In this document: positions 55,903 through 64,000 of the stretch, one piece after another
Position numbering within the stretch: position 1 is the stretch's first letter
Layout of the letters: every line of letters starts with the position of its first letter
NCBI RefSeq assembly: GCF_964204645.1
Contig: NC_134026.1
Span: 9,311,450-9,375,449, forward strand
Reading direction: 5' to 3'
Origin: Tubulanus polymorphus
Taxonomy: Eukaryota > Nemertea > Palaeonemertea > Tubulaniformes > Tubulanidae
DNA: 64,000 nucleotides
The notes under the pieces: generated by a model
Database searches by the model: none
What the model was told of the DNA's origin: nothing
The model's input: only the letters and a program-made list of their open reading frames with translations
Position numbers and translations under genes: made by a program

Positions 55903-56652
55903 CTTTATACACTATCTAAAAAAAAAAAAACATTTAGTCATTTTGATATGATTTTGGTAATTAATAACTCGCTTTTGTGATGACGTATTGATTACACATT
56001 GGAGTGGCCAAATTAATATTCTAGTTCTGGGGATAATTAATTACACAATATCGGTAAGCCTGTCAAAAAAGGACATAATATAAATTACCAAAATTACGGG
56101 TATTGCATTGTAATAAAATATGAAACAAATTTAAGGTGAGTCATTAGGCACTGATATTTATAGCCAGTTTCCACTAAGCCTATAGACCTGAACTAATCTG
56201 CGAATGCCACAATTTTGAAACTAAATGAATTAGATCATCAAGCTCAACTTGATTTCAATAATTTCAGTCAAACGCGCTTAATCCGGATCAGTTTATTTTG
56301 GATTTTATCCTAATTGCGATATTATCTATAGTCCACCCTAGTTAGTTAGATTGTAAGCTTTCAAAATCTTACAGGCTTAGGCCTAAATATAATTTGTAAA
56401 ATTATGCGATCGTGATTGTGAAACTAATCCACCGATAGGTTAAGGTACATTTTGACTAGATCTAAATGATCCGAAATACGCAGGTTCTACTATAGGCCTA
56501 ATCTGAATAGCAGACTGTAGAGAGCAGTTCCCAAGGGAACAACGGCTATAACTCTAGCTTCTATCTACTAACTACACTACAACTTACAGTAGTTCTACCT
56601 GTCTACTACTAATTTAATTAGATTTTGTCAATAATTTGCTTCTCTTTCTTAC

Positions 56653-56861
56653 CATTAATAGAGTGTCATCAATGTCACAACTTTTCTTGACACGGGCATC
56701 AACGTTCTCAACGCAACTACATTCTTATATTGCAGAGTTTATCGTTCGGTAGCTGCTTTTTACTGCTTTAAAGCATCAGCAGCATCCAGCATCAGTACCG
56801 ACTCCACCCAACTGATACACCGGCAGCTGGCGCCATCTACCGTTGCCTTCTAAAATCAATA
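56653..56861. promoter_or_regulatory. Bidirectional promoter region between gene B and Eps15
   Basis: Gene B's ATG exon is preceded by a 3' splice site, and a good donor (TTAATG|GTAAGA on the minus strand) ends an upstream exon at 56,653. The first Eps15 coding exon starts at 56,862 on the plus strand. Both 5' exons therefore lie within about 200 bp, head to head. No TATA box was seen. The transcription starts of both genes must lie in or very near this interval. Confidence 0.6.
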
Positions 56862-59800
56862 ATGGCCTCTCCTCCATCATCGTCGTTAGCTCAGGTAAAT
56901 CTTATCGCGGTTTATCGCGATTTATTACCAATCTCGGCGCGTAAAACTGTACACCTGTTGATCACCATTTGAACCCGATCCGTTCGAATGCTGACAGTGA
57001 TTTATTTGTATTTCTGACCGTCAGAAATGCATGAAATCGCCCCGTAATCGACTACTGCTGTCAAAAAGTAGTCTGTCTGTAAATCTCTCTTGCTTTACCT
57101 TGGAGACAGCATTTTGGCTTCTAGCCTATGTATTTACCTTAATGATTCCAGTTAATGTATCATAGATTGCATACTGCTTTTGAACATTTTGCTTAGCCTT
57201 TTTAGTAATTTTCCAAGCTGGTGGGATTGATTTAAAGCCTGTTTTGTTCCGTGAAGAACATTTGAATCGATTAGGCTAATTCAACTTTTATTTGCTTGGA
57301 AATTAAGGCAGGTGGCCTAGCTCAGTCAGTTTTGGTAGAAAATACCTGATAATGGACCTTAATGGGACCAGCATAGAGATGGGCAGCTGAGCTAAAACAT
57401 TGATTTTTAATCCATTGAAACAGTAGGCCTATGGGCAGCTGAACTAAAACATTGATTTTTAATCCATTTCCACTGTAAGAATTGCTGTGGTTTAGTTTTA
57501 TCATCAGATATTTTCACAAACACATTAGTGTAGAAGCCCATCTGATTATGAAAACGTAGGCTACACTAAAGTTTAGGTAATTTACTGTATAGGAGCCTTG
57601 CACTAAGGGACATAGCTAAAAAATACCTACACTGTTGTGTTATCTGAATACCAGACAATGTACGGGTTCCCCTACAATATCTGATGCAAATCTGTCATAA
57701 AGATCTTATTTCGTGTTTCTTAGAATGCCAAGCAATAAAAGCTATTAAATGATTACGATGACTATGAAAATGTGTTTTATACTTGCAAAACATGTTTTTT
57801 ATTCACCCAGATCTTCAAACTTTTTGATTCCACATCATTTCATTAGGTGCATTTTGTGATGTATAAATGCAGTATTTGCAGCGGATGTGGCGAAATATTT
57901 TGTGGGTTCTGTTGCACCAGTTCACACAGATATCAGTGTGCAAAAACCATAAAGATGCATACAGTTAACTCTGCATGTTACTGCTATAGATTATAGATTC
58001 CTAAGGCGGGAGGTGAATTTGGTGAATTGACGAGGCGACTAGTGAAACATAGGAAAAAATCTTCCATCAAAAATCTATTTTGGATTTTTTATCAATTTAT
58101 GCAGAATAGATGGTTAACTTCCATTGGATTACATACATTGCGTTCAAGATAGATCATGCTAAAGATTTCATCCCAAAAATTAGATATGAAAATTAAACTT
58201 ATAAATGTGCTCTCTGGTCTTAGACATTGTTTCAGGATCAATAGCTAGATACTAGATTACTCCAGGGTACAACTGTTGTTAGTTAATTGTAGCTTTTCCT
58301 GTTAAAAGATATTGTTCATAACTTCAAATTATGGTCCTTGTTGAAGTCATCTATTATCCATTTGCAGATAGCAGGAATCAATGGCGCCATCTATGAAGCT
58401 TACTTCCAGAAGGTAATTAATTAACTAGTAGCGTAGGCCTCATTAGCCTAGGCCTTATGTCAAGAAAAAGATAAAGTTTGAAACAGTTAAAATGTTTATT
58501 GTAGACATCAAAGTTTAAATTTAAAACGGTAGAAAGATGCAACTTCATGGACCTACAATAAAAATATTTTAACCGTTTAACTGTTTCCTTCACTGTTTCA
58601 ATGAGGACAACTATTCAAACTTAACAGTTTCAAGCAACAGCAACAATTGAACTCAATTATTTTTCTGGAGGATAATTGCACAGAAACCGAAAAGCTTAGG
58701 AAAATTGGGAATTCTTTTTCTAGGCGCTGGAAAAGCTTGAGTGTAACTGAGGGTATAGAGAATTCATAATCTGGGTTCAGAAAAGAAATGGAAAATAAAA
58801 TTGGGAAACCCTTAAGAACCCTGTTGTACTTCTCTTTTCCATGATGGGTTTGTTCTTTCAGGTCGATGCGGCGGGCAAGGGTATTATCGGCGCGATGGAT
58901 GCCGCAGCCTTTCTGAAAAAGTCAGGACTCAATGAAAAAACGTTAGGTCAAGTAAGTTGATTTTATGCTACACTAGCAGACTATTTATACTACCATCATT
59001 TTAACTCATTTAAGTCGTCGCAGTTAGGATTTTAGTTAGTACGATTTATACCTTAATCGTAGTTAGGACAATCGTTATGTTGACAATTACAGTCTTACTC
59101 AGACATGGCTAACTCGACAAAAAAACTAAATCATTTTCTGGCTTTCTTACATATTTCTTAATTCAGACATTGCTTTACTCGAAGCTATTTTTTTCCATCC
59201 CTGTCTGTCCCAGTTTGGTAAGGTTCACTGTAATGAATTTAACTGGACGTTCAAATTGGGACTTAGAAACTGATACGACAGTAAGTGATGCAATTGATGA
59301 CTTAGCCGATGATGACTTAAGCGAGTTGAAAAAGGTCTTATTATTCTGGATAAAGAATAATTCAATCTATTTTATTTTCAGATATGGAGTTTTGCCGATC
59401 GAAATGGTAAAGGGTTTTTGGATAAGCAAGGATTTTTCATCGCTTTGAAACTCATAGCGTTAACTCAAAACAACATGGATGCTTCTATCGCCAATATAAT
59501 GGCAACGGCTCCGGCGCCGAATATGGTGAGTAAATACTGATCAGGGACGAATCCCGTGCTCCTAATATGCAATTTTCCTGTGCCCTTTTGAAAAAACAAC
59601 GGCAATTTTTATCGCATTCACTTTTCGTCTGTTGTCGGTTCGTTCATCTGTCTGTCCGTAGAATTTTTTGATTCATTTATTTCTGTGGATTAAGCCGTTT
59701 GAAATTTCCCAACACTAAACGATGGCATGAATTTTAAGCTAATTTTCTCCTGAAATTTCGACGCAGTTGTACAGTCAAGATTCAGACTTAAGACCATCTT

Positions 59801-62800
59801 GTTTCTATGGTGTCGGGAATTTTCCCTCCAATCACATCGATTCACTATTTCAAATCTAATTGTTGTTTAAAATGAGTCTTCTGACCACTTTCAGACTTCA
59901 GTCACAACTGTGCAATTGTTACTTATACCAAAAGTCTGTTGATATTTGCTAATACTCAGTCGCAAATGCTAATATCAAAATTTGGATCATTTCAGATAAA
60001 CTTTGAACTGGGAAGGCCTATGAGGCTTCCGAATCCCTATCTTCAAACAAACCTGGCAGATCCTTGCTTGAATCTTCAATTGCCACATCATTGCTACTGC
60101 CGGCCCACATAATACAACTAACAATACTGCAACCCTTGATAGGCTGAATCCATACATTTTCAAATCCATCAACTTATTTTTCTAATACATGTACATGTGT
60201 ATGTTAATTTAGAATTTTCGATTTTTCCTAGGGTGATGCTGGCAGCCCGGCTGCTGTGCCCCCTGGTACAGGTGACACCGGTTGGAAAATCAAAGTAAGT
60301 CTTTCAAAAATCGTTTGACCTAAGAGACTTGACACGTGATACTAATACTCGTACCGATTTTTTTTTCAGTTGCCAGAGAAAGCTAAATACGATAAAGTTT
60401 TCAACAATTTGAACCCTGTCGATGGAAAAGTTCCTGGAAGTGTAGTGAAACCGGTATGTAGCAATAAGCTGAACTTAAAACTAATATTTATCGAACTAGA
60501 TTCGAATGATGAGAAATCTCAGTTACACTACTTCCTCAAACTGATATTTAGCATAAGTTTGAAAACGCTCGATCATGATTCAGCCCAAACCTTTCGAACT
60601 TTTGATTCCAGTTCCGTATTAGGAATCTGGGTAAACACTGACCCGGGTGGCATATTTTCACCCAGAACTGTGTTACTGTTGAAATAGGTTTCTAATTACC
60701 GAGACCCAGTTCCATAGATTTTAATTAAGTTTTTCTCTTTGAATTGAAATCAGTTCATTTTCAATGTTTAAACCCACAGTCAAACTTTTACCCGGGTAGG
60801 TAAGTTTAAGATTCATAGACATGAAGAAGGTTGAAAATCATGGAGCATTTCAAATAATTGTATATGAAATCGTTTCTAACTTGATACACGGATAATGAAT
60901 GTCTTTTCAATTTCAGGTGTTATTGAATTCGAAACTGCCGCTGGATATTCTGGGCAAGATCTGGGATCTTAGCGATATCGATAAAGACGGATTTTTAGAT
61001 GACGATGAATTCTCAGTTGTAAGTCTTTAAGATATTCAGATCCCGATCTGGGAAGTTCATTAATCTCTGGAATGCGAGGTGATGCTTCACACCGCAATCC
61101 AAGGGCCTTTGGTGAATTTTGACCTGACATCTATTGCTAGAATGATTGCGTATGTTGTAGTTATGGGTGTGCTTTCTATGTATCATTCCCAGCATCTTAA
61201 TCCGTAACTGTTAGGTTACAAGTTACCCTCATTGAAGCCAAATTTTCCCTCTTCGTTTGGGACGAGGCGACTCGTTCACACTTCTAGACCTCTTCTCCTG
61301 GCATTCATAACATTTCGTTTGTTGCTATCATTATTTGCTTCGCTAGCTGTTAATGTTGATACTCATTGGCAGCAACACCAGTGGTTTCATTGAGTTGGCA
61401 GCAAGAGAGCGCAGTTGTCTGTGCAGCCCATCTATTCCTCATCCAGCCCAAAGTTGCCACTGACCCTCGAAATGATCTAAAATATCATTGTGTATTTTTC
61501 TGATAATTAAACATAATCATTTCAAGCACAAGAATCCTTGTTTTGAAAGATTTTTAAGAAACATTCTAAGTGTTAATCATCATAACTTAAAGAAATCAGA
61601 CTAATACCATCATTACCGGTATTTCGATTTTGGGTTTTAATTTCTGTTTCGAGCGATTAAATTTTTGCTTTGGTTCACGCTAATTAGGCACCAATCCAAT
61701 ACATTTTCTTTTCAGGCAATGCATTTAGTATATCGGGCACTTGAAAAGGAGCCAGTTCCCCCGGCACTGCCACCTGAACTGATCCCGCCGTCGAAACGTC
61801 AAAAGAAACTGTCATTAGCCGGAGCAGTGCCTGTGTTACCCGCAATATCAAACAATGCAACCGGATTGGGCTCGCTACCCGGTTCACCTCTTCATAAAAC
61901 TGCTCCACCGATTTCGGTAAGTTTATTTTCTGATTGGCGCTGAGGGAGTCGGCCATCGCGCATTGGCCATTCACTTCTATATTTAGAATTCAGGCAACCC
62001 ACTGCTGACTGGTATTTAGTCCTCTGAGAAAGGGACTCAAAAGTATCAAATTAAGTCATTCAAATAAATAAGAGGGGCAACCATCACTATTTCATGACTA
62101 AAGCAAGAGGCATCTCTTTCAGTTCGAATCTTACGATCTCTGATCGAATGCTTCAGGCTTGCAGTTGATATACATTTCTTACATAGAATTTTTGATTTCC
62201 TGATCTGTAAGAACCCTGCGTATAATTTTTAAGGAAACTATTTAGAGGCATCTCGAGTAGACACAACTTGTCTTGGGACCAATGTCTCTGAAGCAAGAGA
62301 ATTCTGGGAGCCACCATCGTTTGACTTGGAGTAAGAAAACTTTGAAAATCTAGTCCATAGCAAACGTACAATCCTGGCAATCATCTTCATGGCATTTCCG
62401 TGGGTAACACTTAACTAGAGTTGGGCAATGATAAGCAGAAGCCATGTGTCAGAAACTATCATAAACAAAATTCGGCTGAAAATAACAATGGGTACCATAT
62501 TAACCACAAAAATCCTAACAGAAAGATAATAGGCAGGGATACAGACGGAGTAAACCAATCAATAAATTTGACCTCCCATATCCCTGACTCAAAACATCGT
62601 GTAACTAAATAACTAAGTAGTTAGTAATGGGTAGGGATTACGGAGTAACACAGATTTAACTCAAACCGATATTTGATAAAGACTTGATGTGCCTCGATGA
62701 TAATTGATAATGTGGAGGGAACCCACATTTCAAATAAGATATAATACTTTGAAAGTTTAGAAATGGCTGATTCAAATTGTTTTTGATTTCAGATTCCAGG

Positions 62801-63777
62801 ACCGCCTGGGCTTTCCGCGACGAAACCGACAAACTGGGTCGTAACCGCAGCCGAAATGGCTACGTACGACGTGATGTTTAAAAAAGCTGACTCGGATATG
62901 GATGGCTATGTGTCCGGTGTCGAGATTCGAGATTCTTTAATTCAAACTGGAGCTCCTCATCAAGTATTAGCACATATATGGTAAACATTATTGGCCAGTT
63001 GCATTTATCAGGGTGACCACGATTCTGGAATACAGGAAACGTACAGGGAACTGATTTCTCGCAGTGTATATGATCAAGCTCTGGAAAACACAGGGAAATG
63101 GTGTTTATGTTGCGCACACATTTTTCCCATATACAGAGCTGCCAAGTTCCTGATTTTCAGTATTTGTTACCATTTTATAACGAGAAATACTAATTAGATT
63201 TGTTTGATGCATACAGACATACAGAAATATGAAAGATGTCACTGAGGTTCTTACTGTGATAACTGATTTAAATTTGAACATTTTCTTTCATATTTCAATG
63301 AGATGTTGCTGAAAAAAATTCAGCTTGTTACTGATAGCACTTTTCAGAGGTTGGCAGACCTGCACAAATTTTGCTCCTTTCCTATTGATGTTCTGCAGAA
63401 CACGGAAAGTTCAGTTTTTACTGGAAAAACACAAGAAAAAACCCAGGGAATTTTGAAATGGATGGATTGTGGATATGTATTCTGTTCTACGATTCTGTGG
63501 GAACCCTATTTTGTTGGGAGACAATCCCGATGATTGAATTGATACACGTATCATGTAGTATATGAGCAACCAACACCATAGCTTATTTTGATATCCAATA
63601 TTCGTTCGTTTTAGGGGCCTCGTCGATTCTAAAAGTAGCGGTAAAGTGAACAATGAACAGTTCGCCTTAATCATGCATTTAATACATCAAAAACTACAAG
63701 GAACGGATCCGCCTCCGCAGCTTACCACGGAAATGATTCCGCCGAGTTTAAGAAAGACGTCAGTCGATGGATTCACG
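56862..63777 (+). CDS. Eps15: Eps15 / Eps15-like endocytic adaptor, N-terminal part (three EH domains), 3' end outside window
   Basis: Ten exons: 56,862-56,894; 58,368-58,412; 58,862-58,951; 59,382-59,525; 60,232-60,294; 60,370-60,453; 60,917-61,018; 61,716-61,916; 62,793-62,980; 63,615-63,777. All introns are GT-AG, and the frame continues past the last exon. About 371 residues are visible. Eps15 binds NPF-containing proteins and AP-2 at clathrin-coated pits. EH1 is at about 12-104 ([30 protein letters not shown]), EH2 at about 126-220 ([20 protein letters not shown]), EH3 at about 268-365 ([33 protein letters not shown]). Each keeps the Trp that contacts NPF. EF-hand loops of EH2 and EH3 have canonical Asp/Glu ligands; that of EH1 does not. 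The coiled coil, DPF repeats and ubiquitin-interacting motifs lie beyond the window. Start chosen for its A at -3, G at +4 and short Ser-rich lead ([11 protein letters not shown]). Confidence 0.95.
56895..58367 (+). other. Eps15 intron 1 with a 52-bp duplication
   Basis: No exon seen. Contains a tandem pair with 52-bp period (57,381-57,416 and 57,433-57,468; GGGCAGCTGA-CTAAAACATT each). A tRNA-like A-box stretch (GGTGGCCTAGCTCAGTCAG, about 57,311) precedes it but lacks a B box. Confidence 0.6.
61917..62792 (+). other. Eps15 intron 8
   Basis: About 0.9 kb without recognisable features. The other long Eps15 introns (58,413-58,861, 58,952-59,381, 59,526-60,231, 60,454-60,916, 61,019-61,715 and 62,981-63,614) also show no gene or clear repeat. 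Confidence 0.5.
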
Positions 63778-64000
63778 GTAAGAGTTGCTGTAAATTATTC
63801 AAAAATCTGCAAGTTGTGCACATAGAAAAATGTATTGGGTACAAATCTCTGGAGGACTTACCGTATTGAAGAGGCGCAGAGCAAACTGATAATTTCACTG
63901 AAAAATTTCATTTGTTAATAACAAACCGTTCAGGTTCACTGAAACTCGGATGTTATCATCGGCCATGTTTTTTGTTCGTGAATTTGAAAGCAAACGCAAT
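63778..64000 (+). other. Eps15 intron 10, truncated by window end
   Basis: Begins with the donor GTAAGAG after the codon for Thr at the end of EH3 (SVDGFT). No further exon before the window ends. Confidence 0.7.

Noticed and set aside
57311-57365. tRNA-like sequence (CCTAGCTCAGTCAG)
   Set aside because: No B box, no cloverleaf could be drawn; at best a SINE-like fragment.
59170-59448. 92-codon plus-strand ORF in Eps15 intron 3 running into exon 4
   Set aside because: Its second half is out of frame with the conserved EH1 exon, which has a good acceptor at 59,381; the intronic part has no motifs.

Overview
This is eukaryotic, AT-rich DNA with split genes (GT-AG introns, polypyrimidine acceptors) and many repeats. 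It most likely comes from a marine invertebrate, possibly a lophotrochozoan; that placement is an inference from gene content and retroelement type. It is not bacterial, so most ORFs over 60 codons are chance or repeat-derived.

Layout. Positions 1-320 are a palindromic 41-bp satellite. From about 0.6 to 38 kb the window is a graveyard of mobile DNA: repeat pairs, a 31-bp minisatellite at four loci, and decayed Ty3/Gypsy-class LTR elements with a baculovirus-F-like envelope gene. Four envelope copies are present: 4.2-4.8 kb (-), 6.3-7.4 kb (-), 24.0-26.6 kb (-) and 32.9-35.4 kb (+). Two related gag copies lie at 7.5-8.2 and 9.56-10.2 kb (-), integrase fragments at 13.8 kb (+) and 26.9-27.6 kb (-), and a 5'-truncated pol with chromodomain at 30.5-32.8 kb (+). 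Minus-strand remains of a DNA-virus-like (Polinton/Maverick-type) element lie at 22.6-22.9 kb (dUTPase), 28.9-29.4 kb (capsid-like) and 29.6-29.9 kb (integrase C-terminus). They flank the minus-strand Gypsy element, as if one element had been split by the other.

From about 39 kb the window is genic. At 39.3-39.5 kb (-) is a small secreted peptide gene with a CX3C-X18-CX3C pattern. Two paralogous nine-coding-exon genes follow on the minus strand (gene A 40.83-47.12 kb, gene B 50.86-55.90 kb). I reconstructed both exon by exon: 464 and 475 residues, identical intron phases (2,2,1,1,0,1,1,2), an N-terminal PPSY (PPxY) motif, and four internal repeats that I cannot assign to a named family. Gene B's 5' exon lies head-to-head with the first exon of Eps15 (56.86 kb to the window end, +). 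Ten Eps15 exons encode its three EH domains; the coiled-coil and DPF regions lie beyond the window.

How it fits together: Eps15 is a clathrin endocytosis adaptor. The adjacent PPxY proteins may bind WW-domain proteins such as Nedd4-family ligases, and gene B probably shares a bidirectional promoter with Eps15. A functional link is only inference. The repeat-family gene pair is the best candidate for an undescribed system here.
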